Part shown: positions 42,536-50,645 of the stretch, one piece after another
Layout of the letters: each line of letters opens with the position of its first letter
How positions within the stretch are numbered: position 1 is the first letter of the stretch
NCBI RefSeq assembly: GCF_015752315.1
Contig: NZ_JADOVJ010000001.1
Location: forward strand, 124,001 to 188,000
DNA length: 64,000 nt
Direction of reading: 5' to 3'
DNA from: Nocardioides luteus
GTDB taxonomy: Bacteria > Actinomycetota > Actinomycetes > Propionibacteriales > Nocardioidaceae
Translations under genes and position numbers: made by a program
The notes under the pieces: model-generated
What the model was told of the DNA's origin: nothing
Seen by the model: only the letters and a program-made list of their open reading frames with translations
Databases searched by the model: none

Positions 42536-43684
42536 TCAGGTCGTGTAGTCGGCGTTGATGCGGATGTAGCCGTCGGTGAGGTCGCAGCCGTAGACCGTGA
42601 ACCCACCCGCGGCGATGCCGAGGTCGACCTCGATCGAGACCTCGTCGCCAGACAGATAAGTCGACAAATCCGCCAATAGATTTGCCGAGACCTGGGCGGG
42701 GTAGGTCTCGGTGCCGCCGAAGGCGATGCGGACGTGCTCGGGGGAGATGTCGGTCTCCTCGCGGAGCTTGCCGATGGCCATCGCGACCCGGCCCCAGTTG
42801 GGGTCGGCGCCGTGGACGGCGGTCTTGACCAGGGGCGAGTTGACGATGGCCTTGCCGACCCGCTTGGCCTGGGCGTCGTCGCGGGCGCCGGTGACCGAGA
42901 CCGTGATCAGCTTGGAGGCTCCCTCGCCGTCGGAGGCGATCTTCTTCACCAGCGCCAGCGCGGCGTCGTAGAGCGCCGCCTCGAACTCGCCCAGGTCGAC
43001 CGCGCCCGCAGCCCCCGAGGCGAAGATCGCCGCGGTGTCGGAGGTCGAGGTGTCGGTGTCGATCGAGACCGCGTTGTAGGTGAGGTCGACGACCCGGCGG
43101 AAGGCCGCGTCGAGGTCGTCGGCCGGGATCGCGGCGTCGGTGAAGAAGTAGGTCAGCATCGTGGCCATGTCGGGCTCGAGCATCCCCACGCCCTTGGCGA
43201 TGCCGACGATGGTCGCCCCACCGACGGTCCGGGTCTCGATCTTGGCGATCGTGTCGGTCGTCATGATCGCCGCCGCGGCGGCCTCGAAGTCGGCCTCGCC
43301 GGCGGTGCCGGCGAGCTTCTCGAGGGCGGGCGTGAGCACGTCCATCGGGTACTGCACCCCGATCACGCCCGTCGAGGCGACCAGCAGCTCCTCGGGGCGG
43401 ACGCCGACGATCTCGGCCGCCAGGCGGCGTACCTCCAGGGCGTTGGCCTCGCCCGTCGGACCGGTCGCGACGTTGGCGTTCTTCGAGATGGTCACCATCC
43501 CGCGGAACGCGGCCAGGTCCGAGGACCGGGAGAGCAGCACCGAGGCGCCGGCGAATCGGGATCGGGTGAAGACCGCGGCGCTCGTGACCGGGCCCGAGGG
43601 GGCGGCGACGACGGCGAAGTCGTCAGCGCCCTCCTTGAGGCCGAGGTTGGCGGTGACTCCGACGAATCCGGCTGGCTGAGGCAT
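42536..43684 (-). CDS. argJ: Bifunctional ornithine acetyltransferase/N-acetylglutamate synthase ArgJ
   Basis: 382 residues from ATG 43684. Transfers acetyl from N-acetylornithine to glutamate in arginine synthesis. Self-cleaving motif LLVASTGVIGVQYPM, with the nucleophilic threonine about residue 109; GADPNWGR and the C-terminal GYIRINADYTT are also characteristic. Family length about 390-400. It stands alone here: no argC, argB or argD nearby, whereas argJ is normally in the argCJBDFR operon, so this could be a second, specialised copy. Convergent with the chelatase gene. Confidence 0.93.
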   Translation of the reverse strand: MPQPAGFVGVTANLGLKEGADDFAVVAAPSGPVTSAAVFTRSRFAGASVLLSRSSDLAAFRGMVTISKNANVATGPTGEANALEVRRLAAEIVGVRPEELLVASTGVIGVQYPMDVLTPALEKLAGTAGEADFEAAAAAIMTTDTIAKIETRTVGGATIVGIAKGVGMLEPDMATMLTYFFTDAAIPADDLDAAFRRVVDLTYNAVSIDTDTSTSDTAAIFASGAAGAVDLGEFEAALYDAALALVKKIASDGEGASKLITVSVTGARDDAQAKRVGKAIVNSPLVKTAVHGADPNWGRVAMAIGKLREETDISPEHVRIAFGGTETYPAQVSANLLADLSTYLSGDEVSIEVDLGIAAGGFTVYGCDLTDGYIRINADYTT

Positions 43685-43721
43685 GCGGACAGCCTAGAAC
43701 CAGTCGCGGCCGGGGTGCGCC

Positions 43722-44183
43722 CTATGTCCGCAACCAGGCGAACGCCGCCGCCTCGAGGATCATCCACGAGCGGAGTACGCGGCCCACGAACGTGATGCCG
43801 ACGAAGAGCATCAGGTTGGCCTTGAGCGAGCCGTAGACCACCGCGAGGATCGCCAGCGGCGGAAGCCCGCTGAGCGCGGCGACCGCGAGCAGACCGCCGG
43901 CGTAGGCGGGCCGGCCCTGCGTACGCCGCTCCCACTTCTCCATCCGCTGCTGCCACTTCTCGCACGACATCTTCTTGCGGACGAAGGGAAGAGAGGTGGT
44001 GCCGTGGCCGGCGTAGTACCAGAGGACCTTGGAGCTGGTCTGGCCGATTCCCGCCACCAGGGCGAGGATCAGGGCCGAGAAGGTCAGGTTCGAGGCGGCC
44101 ACCGCGAGGTAGGTCTCGAAGTTGATGACGGGGAAGAGTCCTCCGGCGAAGGAGGCGGCGAAGGTCCCGAGAATGAGGTCCAT
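43722..44183 (-). CDS. Small VTT/DedA-like membrane protein (YqaA type)
   Basis: 153 residues from ATG 44183 with agaggtc in front. Four hydrophobic segments (FAASFAGGLFPVINFETYLAVA, FSALILALVAGIGQTSSKVLWYYAG, AGGLLAVAALSGLPPLAILAVVYGSL, LMLFVGITFVGRVLRSWMILEAAAF) and the arginine/glycine-rich loops of the VTT (SNARE-associated) family. No substrate known; relatives take part in lipid or envelope homeostasis. Starts 332 bases upstream of, and divergent from, the PEP carboxykinase gene. Confidence 0.8.
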   Translation of the reverse strand: MDLILGTFAASFAGGLFPVINFETYLAVAASNLTFSALILALVAGIGQTSSKVLWYYAGHGTTSLPFVRKKMSCEKWQQRMEKWERRTQGRPAYAGGLLAVAALSGLPPLAILAVVYGSLKANLMLFVGITFVGRVLRSWMILEAAAFAWLRT

Positions 44184-44515
44184 CAGGCGACCTCTGGACC
44201 GTTCAGGAATTGAAACAATTCAACGTCTTTGTGTTGGGGGATCACTCGCGAAACCTTAGATGTAATCCGTGTCACCATGCGACATCGGCGTCACATCCAC
44301 ATTACGGACCACTCGCCGAAATGAGGCGTTTCTCACTTAAACATGGGGGTCACAAGGGTATCGGGACCGGCTATCGGAACATCGCCTGCGGTTGGATCGA
44401 TCAATTGTCCAGGCCCGTGATGGATGACCCACTCTGGTGCACGGTACCCCGGTTGGAGGCCTCTTCAACTGGGGTAACGTGCCTGCAATCGGCGAAACTT
44501 TTGAAGGGTGTCGGA
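44184..44515. promoter_or_regulatory. Long divergent regulatory region upstream of pckG
   Basis: 332 bases without a credible gene; clearly more AT-rich than its surroundings. It holds a perfect dyad gaattg-aaa-caattc (44207-44221) near the membrane-protein start, the pair gtgtcac / gtcacat around 44267-44298, and several stretches (tcacttaaac, ttttgaaggg) that could serve as promoters. The length fits a gluconeogenic gene with several regulators. An open frame runs through it from 44210, but its peptide resembles nothing and PEPCK proteins start at the ATG at 44516. Confidence 0.55.
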
Positions 44516-46357
44516 ATGGTTGACGTGGACAAGGTCCTCGATGAGGCGGGGCTGACGAATCCTCATGTGCGGGAGTATGTCTCCTACTGGGCAGGGGTGA
44601 CCGGAGCCGAGCAGATCGAGGTTGTCAGCGCAGCCGACGACGAGCGGCTTCTCCAGGAGTCCCTGGAAGCTGGTGAGCTCCTCCCGGTGACGGGCGGCCG
44701 CTACTACAGCCGTTCCTACAGCAAGGACACCGCGCGCTCCGAGGAGCGCACCGTGGTCGCCACCTCCAACCCGGAGGACAAGGGCGTCTACAACAACTGG
44801 AAGCCCGCGGACGAGACCGTCAAGACGCTCACCGAGCGGATGACCGGCGCCTCCAAGGGCAAGACGATGTACGTCATCCCCTACCTGATGGCTCCCGCCG
44901 GCAGCCCGCTCGAGGCCTACGCCGCCGGTGTCGAGCTCACCGACAGCCGCCCGGTCGTGCAGCAGATGATCCGGATGGCCCGCGTCGGCATCGACTACAT
45001 CAACAACCTCGAGGACCCGAACTCGTTCGTCCGTGCGGTGCACGTGACCGGCGACCTGCCCAACCTCGGGCAGGGGACCGACAACGACCAGCGTCTGTTC
45101 GCGACGGTCGCCGACCAGCGTACGATCCTGCACTTCGGCTCCTCCTACGGCGGCAACGCGCTGCTGGGCAAGATCGCCCACGGCCTGCGCCAGGCCTGCT
45201 ACGACGGCCGCGCCTCCGGCAAGTTCCTGGCCGAGCAGTTCCTGCTGCTGGGCATCAAGGACAAGGAGACCGGCGAGGACTTCCACGTCGTCGGCGGCTT
45301 CCCCTCGGCCTCCGGCAAGACCAACCTCTCGATGACGCTCTCGCCCGACGCCCTCGGTGAGCGTTACGAGGTCACCTTCTACGGCGACGACATCGCCTGG
45401 ATCTGGGTCGGCGAGGACGGCAAGCTGCGGGCCTTCAACCCGGAGAACGGCGTCTTCGGTGTCGCTAAGGACACCAACGAGAAGACCAACCCGGGCGCCA
45501 TCGAGGCGATCCTGCCGGGCTCGGGCGCGATCTTCACCAACGTCGCCTACAACGAGAAGACCCAGGAGGTCTGGTGGGAGGGGCTCACCAAGCACCACCC
45601 GGACGACCTCGACGGCTGGATCGACTGGAAGGGCGAGCGTCTCGCCGACCGGCTCGACTCCGAGCTCCGTGAGCCGTGGGCGCACCCCAACTCCCGGTTC
45701 ACCACGCCGATCTCGAAGGTGCCCAACGCGGCCCCCGACTTCGACGACCCCGCCGGCGTTCCGATCGACGCGATCATCTTCGGTGGCCGCACCCGTGACC
45801 GCGAGCCGCTGATCCGCGCGATCACCGACGTGGCCGAGGGCGTCTACGACGGCCTCACCCTGGGTGCCGAGGCAACCGCCGCGGCCGACGGCCTCGAGGG
45901 CGTGCTCCGCTACGACCCGATGTCGATGCGTCCGTTCCTCGCCTACGAGGAGGGCGACTACGCCCGCCACTGGCTGAAGATCATCGGTGAGGCCACCGAC
46001 AAGCCGGTCTTCGCCCACGTGAACTGGTTCCAGCGCGACGCCGACGACGGTCACTTCCTGTGGCCCGGCTACCGCGAGAACGTCCGTGCGCTGCTGTGGC
46101 TGCTGCAGTTCAAGAAGGGTGAGGTCAAGGGCCAGCAGAGCCCCGTCGGCATCATCCCGACCGAGGACGAGCTCGACCTGCGCGGCCTCGAGCTGCCGCA
46201 GAAGGACCTCGACCGGATCCTCACCCTCGACCTGGCCCGCTGGAAGCAGGAGATGGGCTTCCGCGAGGAGCACCTCAAGCAGTTCAAGCTGCCCGAGGAG
46301 ATCTGGGAGGCGCACAAGCGCGTCGCTGCTGCGATCGACGAGGCCGCTCAGGCCTGA
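44516..46357 (+). CDS. pckG: Phosphoenolpyruvate carboxykinase (GTP)
   Basis: 613 residues from ATG 44516 (MVDVDKVLDEAGLTNPHVREYVSYW). Converts oxaloacetate plus GTP to phosphoenolpyruvate in gluconeogenesis. GTP-type motifs: substrate-binding FGSSYGGNALLGKIAHGLR, the P-loop-like kinase loop GGFPSASGKTNLSM (about 261-274), metal-binding FYGDDIAWIWVGEDGKLRAFNPENGVFGVA, and IIFGGRTRDREPLI with the mobile lid. Full length for the family (about 600-620). Its own terminator follows and no partner gene is coupled. Confidence 0.97.
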   Translation: MVDVDKVLDEAGLTNPHVREYVSYWAGVTGAEQIEVVSAADDERLLQESLEAGELLPVTGGRYYSRSYSKDTARSEERTVVATSNPEDKGVYNNWKPADETVKTLTERMTGASKGKTMYVIPYLMAPAGSPLEAYAAGVELTDSRPVVQQMIRMARVGIDYINNLEDPNSFVRAVHVTGDLPNLGQGTDNDQRLFATVADQRTILHFGSSYGGNALLGKIAHGLRQACYDGRASGKFLAEQFLLLGIKDKETGEDFHVVGGFPSASGKTNLSMTLSPDALGERYEVTFYGDDIAWIWVGEDGKLRAFNPENGVFGVAKDTNEKTNPGAIEAILPGSGAIFTNVAYNEKTQEVWWEGLTKHHPDDLDGWIDWKGERLADRLDSELREPWAHPNSRFTTPISKVPNAAPDFDDPAGVPIDAIIFGGRTRDREPLIRAITDVAEGVYDGLTLGAEATAAADGLEGVLRYDPMSMRPFLAYEEGDYARHWLKIIGEATDKPVFAHVNWFQRDADDGHFLWPGYRENVRALLWLLQFKKGEVKGQQSPVGIIPTEDELDLRGLELPQKDLDRILTLDLARWKQEMGFREEHLKQFKLPEEIWEAHKRVAAAIDEAAQA

Positions 46358-46372
46358 TCGAGACCACAGCCG

Positions 46373-46412
46373 GGGGCGGCGTACGGAGTTTCATTCCGTA
46401 CGCCGCCCCTTG
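46373..46412 (+). terminator. Terminator after pckG
   Basis: Perfect 15-bp stem, arms ggggcggcgtacgga (46373-46387) and tccgtacgccgcccc (46395-46409), loop gtttcat, then tt. Sixteen bases after the stop codon. Confidence 0.85.
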
Positions 46413-46443
46413 ATGTTTCGGTGTGCGTCCGTTTCCTACGGGA

Positions 46444-46464
46444 AGATGAACTTTGTTCTCATCT
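46444..46464. promoter_or_regulatory. Candidate operator before the DUF805 gene
   Basis: Inverted repeat agatga-N9-tcatct in an AT-rich stretch 61 bases before the start of the next gene. One copy only; the binding protein is unknown. Confidence 0.3.
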
Positions 46465-46524
46465 GGAACAGATGCCCTGCCAGACATTTACGTAGCCGAT
46501 CTCCGCCACCTAAGGTTCCTGCCC

Positions 46525-46899
46525 GTGACGATCCCCCTTGACCAGCCGCTTCGTGCGGCCTCGATCACCGAGGCGTACGCGCGGTTCTGGAAGAAGTACG
46601 CGACATTCTCGGGTCGCGCCAGCCGCACCGAGCTGCTCTGGCCGATGCTCGTGAACCTTCTGATGCTCATCGTCGCTGTGCTGGCGCGAAACGACGTCGT
46701 GAGCCTCGTGATCGGTCTCTACGCGCTGGTCGTGTTCGTGCCGACGATCGCACTCGGTGCACGGCGGCTGCACGACATCAACCGCTCCGGGTGGTGGCAG
46801 CTGATCCTGGTCGTACCGATCATCGGCGACATCGTGCTCGCGGTGCTGTGGCTGACCTTCCCGAGCCCCGAGGGTGTCAAGTACGACCTGGCCGCATGA
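46525..46899 (+). CDS. DUF805 family small membrane protein
   Basis: 124 residues from GTG 46525 (VTIPLDQPLRAASITEAYARFWKKYATFSGRASRTELLW). Matches the DUF805 pattern: short amphipathic start, SGRASRTELLW motif, two to four hydrophobic segments (MLVNLLMLIVAVLA, LVIGLYALVVFVPTIALGA, WWQLILVVPIIGDIVLAVLWL) and the ARRLHDINRSGWWQL signature. No defined function. The frame is open 24 codons upstream, but no homologue starts there. Confidence 0.88.
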   Translation: MTIPLDQPLRAASITEAYARFWKKYATFSGRASRTELLWPMLVNLLMLIVAVLARNDVVSLVIGLYALVVFVPTIALGARRLHDINRSGWWQLILVVPIIGDIVLAVLWLTFPSPEGVKYDLAA

Positions 46900-46958
46900 T
46901 CCCTCGCAAAATTCCCCTAGTTGATCTCGGGGTTGTCCCCGAATGGCAGGCTATTGGC

Positions 46959-47456
46959 ATGAAGTCCCTCGCAGGAGCCGCAGCGAAGCGGCTCGCCTTC
47001 GAGACCCTCGGCTGGCTGCTCGTGGTCGCCGGGATCGCCGCGATGGTGCTGCCGGGTCCGGGGCTGCTGATGCTCTTCGGCGGGCTGGCTGTGCTCTCCC
47101 GCCAGTACGCGTGGGCCCGCCGCTACGTCGAGCCGGTCCGCCTCCGGGCCCTGCGCGGGGCCGCCGAGGGCGTCGAGACCTGGCCGCGGATCATCCTGTC
47201 CACCCTGGGGGCGCTCTCCATCGGTGCCGTCGGCGTCGTCTTCCTGATCAGGCCGCCCGCGCCGCACTGGTGGCCTCTCGAGGCTTCGCTGTGGCTCCTC
47301 GGTGGTGACTGGACCGGCGTGACCCTGCTGGGCTCCTGCGTCATCGCCCTCGCCGTCCTCGGCTACTCCTACAAGCACTTCCACGGCCACCCCGACGCCC
47401 GCCATCAGCTCGACGAGTCCATCGAGCACACGGGCGAGATGAACAAGGTCGCCTGA
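46959..47456 (+). CDS. PGPGW-type (TIGR02611) transmembrane protein
   Basis: 165 residues from ATG 46959. Membrane protein with the conserved VLPGPGLLMLFGGLAVLSRQYAWARR motif of the PGPGW family, two N-terminal helices (TLGWLLVVAGIAAMVLPGPG and following), then two further segments (ILSTLGALSIGAVGVVFLI, LLGSCVIALAVLGYSYKHFHG). A basic/acidic cytoplasmic tail follows. Function unknown; widespread in actinobacteria. Ends at a perfect two-way terminator. Confidence 0.85.
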   Translation: MKSLAGAAAKRLAFETLGWLLVVAGIAAMVLPGPGLLMLFGGLAVLSRQYAWARRYVEPVRLRALRGAAEGVETWPRIILSTLGALSIGAVGVVFLIRPPAPHWWPLEASLWLLGGDWTGVTLLGSCVIALAVLGYSYKHFHGHPDARHQLDESIEHTGEMNKVA

Positions 47457-47460
47457 CGTA

Positions 47461-47502
47461 CGCGAAACCGGCCGTCGGAGGAATCCGACGGCCGGTTTCG
47501 CG
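47461..47502. terminator. Perfect bidirectional terminator
   Basis: 19-bp stem with no mismatch, arms cgcgaaaccggccgtcgga (47461-47479) and tccgacggccggtttcgcg (47484-47502), loop ggaa. It separates the PGPGW gene (+) from the type VII-like gene (-), which stops 6 bases beyond. Confidence 0.88.
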
Positions 47503-47507
47503 TCGTG

Positions 47508-48875
47508 CTAGGCCTTCCGGCCGTTCTTGTCGGTCTCGTCGCCCTGCGGCGCGCTCGGGGTCCAGCCGCGGGACGCGTTGGGATCCAGGACGTCGCTGGC
47601 GCTCTCGGTCCAGTCGTCGCTGTAGTCGGCCTGCCAGTCCTGGTCCTGACCGTTCCGCCGGTCGTTCTTCTTGCCACCGCGGCCGCCGGCCCCGCCGACT
47701 CCGCCGCGCCCGCCGCGGCTCCCCGCTCCGGTCGGACCGCCCCGGGCGCCACGCCCGCCAGCGCCGCGGGCACCTGCTCCGGCACCTGCGCCACGCGCGC
47801 CGGCCCCGGCTCCGCGTGCCCCTGCGCCGGCTCCTGCACCCGCGCGGGCACCAGCGGCGCCCGCCCTGGCGGCTGCCGACCTCGACGTGGCTCCGGGCGT
47901 CGCTGCCTTCGCCGACGCGCCGGCTGCGAACTTGCTGGCAAGTGCCTTGGCCACACCGGCTCCGAGCAGAGCCCCACCGCCACCGATCGCGAGCGCGGTC
48001 ATCCCGCCCGTACCGCCCGCGAGCGGCGCCAGGCCATCAGCCGTCTCCACCATCGCGTAGGACGTCGAGGGCGCCGGCGAACCGTCGGCGTTGATCCACT
48101 GGGTGCCGTTCCACTCGGGCGTGTTCTCCGCCTCGTGCGCCGCGATGTTCGCCTTCTCCTGGGCGATCAGCTCGTGGCCCCAGCCGTCGGGGTAGAGGGT
48201 TCCGGAGTTGTACTTCTCCATCCGGGCCTTGGATGCCGCGATCGCGCTGTAGGAGCCGGGGGATGACGGGGCGGTCGGTGCGTTACCGCGCTCGGCGTTG
48301 GGGTCGTCGGTGATCGCGCGTACCGGGGGCTCAGCCGTGTAGTTGTCGTTGTCGACGACCTGGATCTGCTGGGCCGCCGCCGCTTCGGCGTCCGCAATCG
48401 CCTGCTCGCGGGCAGCGTGAGCTGCGCGGTCAGCCTGGAGCGCCTTCTGGTTCTGGACGGCTTGGGCAGAGTCGACCCCGGTGCCGGTCTGCGCGTACTT
48501 CGGGTCTGAAGGGTTGGGTGCGGGCCCGTGATTGGTGGGGAGGGACGCCTCGAGTCGGGCGTACTTCTCCTTGGCGGTGCGGGTCGTCGACTGTGCCGCA
48601 CTCAACGCCTGGATTGCCGCGTCCAATTGGTCGGCTTTATGGCTCAACTTCTGGGCGGAGTCACTGAACGCCCTCTTGGCAGCCTCAGCAGTGTCGGACG
48701 TTTCTTCGAACGCTTTCGGAACGTTGTTGGATGCGGCGTCGAGAGACTGTGATACGCGCCGCAGTACTCTCCTGGCCTGATCCCAGTCCGTCAAGCGGTT
48801 CTCGACATCGTCGGGATCCGCCTTGGCGACGTACTCCTTGAGTACGGCCATCATCCCGCCCTTGACTGAAGACAT
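47508..48875 (-). CDS. Type VII-secretion-like helical protein with Gly/Ala/Arg-rich tail
   Basis: 455 residues from ATG 48875, with aggaggg 6 bases upstream inside the end of the previous gene. N-terminal ~150 residues are long amphipathic helices (LTDWDQARRVLRRVSQSLDAASNNVPKAFEETSDTAEAAKRAF, SHKADQLDAAIQALSAAQ) as in WXG100/PPE-type ESX substrates. A glycine-rich hydrophobic segment follows (GGTGGMTALAIGGGGALLGAGVAKAL, about residue 285-310), then a low-complexity G/A/R stretch (residues ~325-410) and an acidic end (DQDWQADYSDDWTESASDV). No signal peptide. The layout recalls EspB/PPE-like exported proteins, but I do not recognise the family, and no ESX ATPase lies in the window. Confidence 0.7.
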   Translation of the reverse strand: MSSVKGGMMAVLKEYVAKADPDDVENRLTDWDQARRVLRRVSQSLDAASNNVPKAFEETSDTAEAAKRAFSDSAQKLSHKADQLDAAIQALSAAQSTTRTAKEKYARLEASLPTNHGPAPNPSDPKYAQTGTGVDSAQAVQNQKALQADRAAHAAREQAIADAEAAAAQQIQVVDNDNYTAEPPVRAITDDPNAERGNAPTAPSSPGSYSAIAASKARMEKYNSGTLYPDGWGHELIAQEKANIAAHEAENTPEWNGTQWINADGSPAPSTSYAMVETADGLAPLAGGTGGMTALAIGGGGALLGAGVAKALASKFAAGASAKAATPGATSRSAAARAGAAGARAGAGAGAGARGAGAGARGAGAGAGARGAGGRGARGGPTGAGSRGGRGGVGGAGGRGGKKNDRRNGQDQDWQADYSDDWTESASDVLDPNASRGWTPSAPQGDETDKNGRKA

Positions 48876-48878
48876 CGC

Positions 48879-49340
48879 TCAGCCCTCCTGGTTCTGGCCG
48901 TACTCGGAGCGTGACGCGATCTCCTCAAGCGTCTCGCCAGACAGCGGGAAGAACGGGAAAGGGATATCCGGAAGATTGAGACGCTCGTCCTTCGTCAAGT
49001 TCTCGAAGAACGGCTTGTCGATCAATTCGGCTCCCGCGTCCAACTTGCGGATCGCTGCGGCTGAATCTTCGTCAGCGTCTTTGATCGCGCGTACAGCATC
49101 ATCGAGAGCATCGACGAAATTCACGAGAGCCTCGTTGGTCTCTGAAAGGGTCGAGTTGATCCGATCGGTCGCCCGGTTCATCAGCTTCTCGAGTCGCTCA
49201 CCGGTGCCACTCCCTCCGAGGGACCCGGCTGCAGGCTTGTCGACGTGGACCTTGTAGACCTCATCCTTCGCCTCCATGAGGACATCTTTGATCCTGTTGA
49301 CCAGGGTCTCATCGACTCCAGTGGATTTTGATCCTGCCAT
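48879..49340 (-). CDS. Small helical type VII-like partner protein
   Basis: 153 residues from ATG 49340, with ggaggccgac directly in front; 3 bases separate it from the next gene, so the two are one operon. Mostly two long helices (VDETLVNRIKDVLMEAKDEVYKVHV and RLEKLMNRATDRINSTLSETNEALVNFVDALDDAVRAI), then an acidic, proline-rich end (LPDIPFPFFPLSGETLEEIASRSEYGQNQEG). Size, helix pair and coupling with a large helical partner suit a WXG100-like/PE-like member of an exported pair. A clear W-x-G turn is absent. Noticeably less GC-rich than housekeeping genes here. Confidence 0.7.
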   Translation of the reverse strand: MAGSKSTGVDETLVNRIKDVLMEAKDEVYKVHVDKPAAGSLGGSGTGERLEKLMNRATDRINSTLSETNEALVNFVDALDDAVRAIKDADEDSAAAIRKLDAGAELIDKPFFENLTKDERLNLPDIPFPFFPLSGETLEEIASRSEYGQNQEG

Positions 49341-49445
49341 GTCGGCCTCCCCCGAGTGTGTGCAAGCGGTGGGCAAAGTCTAGACACCTTCCCGCTGATC
49401 GTCACGGCCAATGACGACGGTGACGGAGCCACTATCCTGTCCAAC

Positions 49446-50033
49446 ATGACTGGATCTCGGACTCGCCTGTCCCGACGCCTTGCCCTGACTACTGTGTCGG
49501 TCGTGACCGGCCTCTTGCTCTGCTCGTGCAGTGGCGGAGCGGAGGAACCGTCCGGACCTGGGACGGAGTCCACCTCAGCCAGCCCTTCAGCCTCCGAAAC
49601 TGCGTCCGTCCCCATGACAGCTGAAGTCGACGGGGCCCAACTCTCCGCCCCCGCCGGTTGGACCGTCGAGATGGAAGACGGGAACCCGATAGTTGGAGCC
49701 CCCAAAGACGCCGATGGATACTCGCCTGGCTGGGGCATCTTGGATGCGAACATGACCCTCGCCGCTGACACGGATGAACTTGCGGTCTCGGCACTCAAGA
49801 TCCTCAAAGGCTCGAAGCCGGATGCCAAGCGCCTCTCAGACGTCGAGTACGCCGGAGTCACCTTCTACCACCTGCGCAGTGAGGATAATGTCAACTCCTA
49901 CGACGAGTACGGCGCGGTCATCGGGGACTCAGAGGCGAGTGTGGCGTGGACGTTCATCAACGACTTCGCTAGCCGAGAGCAGATGGATGAGCTGATCAAT
50001 CAGGTGATGCCGACGTTCAAGTTCGAGGGCTGA
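49446..50033 (+). CDS. Lipoprotein, tandem family member 1 (PsbP/LpqN-like)
   Basis: 195 residues from ATG 49446. Type II signal peptide with lipobox (TVSVVTGLLLCSCSGG), a Ser/Thr/Glu spacer (EEPSGPGTESTSASPSASETAS), then a ~130-residue beta domain (VDGAQLSAPAGWTVEMEDGNPIVGAPKDADGYSPGWGILDANMTL ... VTFYHLRSEDNVNSYDEYGAVIG ... INQVMPTFKFEG). The GAQLSAPAGWTVE start and the QVMPTFKF end resemble the Mog1/PsbP-like lipoproteins (LpqN/LpqT) of actinobacteria. Divergent from the type VII-like operon and followed by two paralogues. Confidence 0.8.
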   Translation: MTGSRTRLSRRLALTTVSVVTGLLLCSCSGGAEEPSGPGTESTSASPSASETASVPMTAEVDGAQLSAPAGWTVEMEDGNPIVGAPKDADGYSPGWGILDANMTLAADTDELAVSALKILKGSKPDAKRLSDVEYAGVTFYHLRSEDNVNSYDEYGAVIGDSEASVAWTFINDFASREQMDELINQVMPTFKFEG

Positions 50034-50048
50034 GGGCGGCCTCGAAGC

Positions 50049-50630
50049 GTGACGTCATCACCGCGAGACCTCGCTGCCCGCTGTTTCGTCGCAGCCGTTG
50101 TATCTGGACTCCTCGCGGTCGTTGTTGGGGCATGTGGGCGTGCCGGCGAGGAACCGGATGGAACTACTTCGTCGCCATCCGCCGACAAATCCGCGACGAG
50201 CGCCCAGTCGCCAGCGGCATCACAGATGGCGGAGGTCAACGGCGCCCAACTGTCGGCTCCTGCTGAGTGGAGGGTCGAGCCGGCGCAGTCGTCGAGGATG
50301 ATCATCAGCGCCCCCAAGGACGATCTCGGCTACTCGCCTGGTTTCGCGCTCTTGCATGCGAACGTCACACTGTCCGAAGACACCGAAGCCCTGGCGGTCA
50401 ACACACTGAAGCTGCCTGGTGCGAAGCGCTTGGCCGATGCCGAGTTTGGTGGAGTCACGTTCTTCCACGTCCGCGAAGGAAACGATACGAACACCATCGA
50501 CACCTACGGAGCGGTCGTCGACGGCTCGGCGGTCACCGTTACGTGGACGTTCTTGAACGACTTGGCCAGCCCGAAGCAGATCGATGATCTGGTCAACCAG
50601 GTGATGCCGTCGTTCAAGTTCGAGGGCTGA
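50049..50630 (+). CDS. Lipoprotein, tandem family member 2
   Basis: 193 residues from GTG 50049, 15 bases after member 1. Lipobox VVGAC in the signal peptide (FVAAVVSGLLAVVVGACGRAG), Ser/Thr-rich spacer, then the same beta domain as member 1: VNGAQLSAPAEWRVE, SAPKDDLGYSPGFALLHANVTLSEDTEALAVNTLKL, GVTFFHVREGNDTNTIDTYGAVVDGSAVTVTWTFLNDLASPKQIDDLVNQVMPSFKFEG. Clearly a duplicate of the neighbouring gene. Confidence 0.82.
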   Translation: MTSSPRDLAARCFVAAVVSGLLAVVVGACGRAGEEPDGTTSSPSADKSATSAQSPAASQMAEVNGAQLSAPAEWRVEPAQSSRMIISAPKDDLGYSPGFALLHANVTLSEDTEALAVNTLKLPGAKRLADAEFGGVTFFHVREGNDTNTIDTYGAVVDGSAVTVTWTFLNDLASPKQIDDLVNQVMPSFKFEG

Positions 50631-50645
50631 GTTGGGTTTGAGAAC

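Noticed and set aside
44210..44515. N-terminal extension of PEP carboxykinase by 102 codons
   Set aside because: The peptide matches nothing, the DNA is AT-rich control sequence, and the enzyme family begins at the ATG at 44516.
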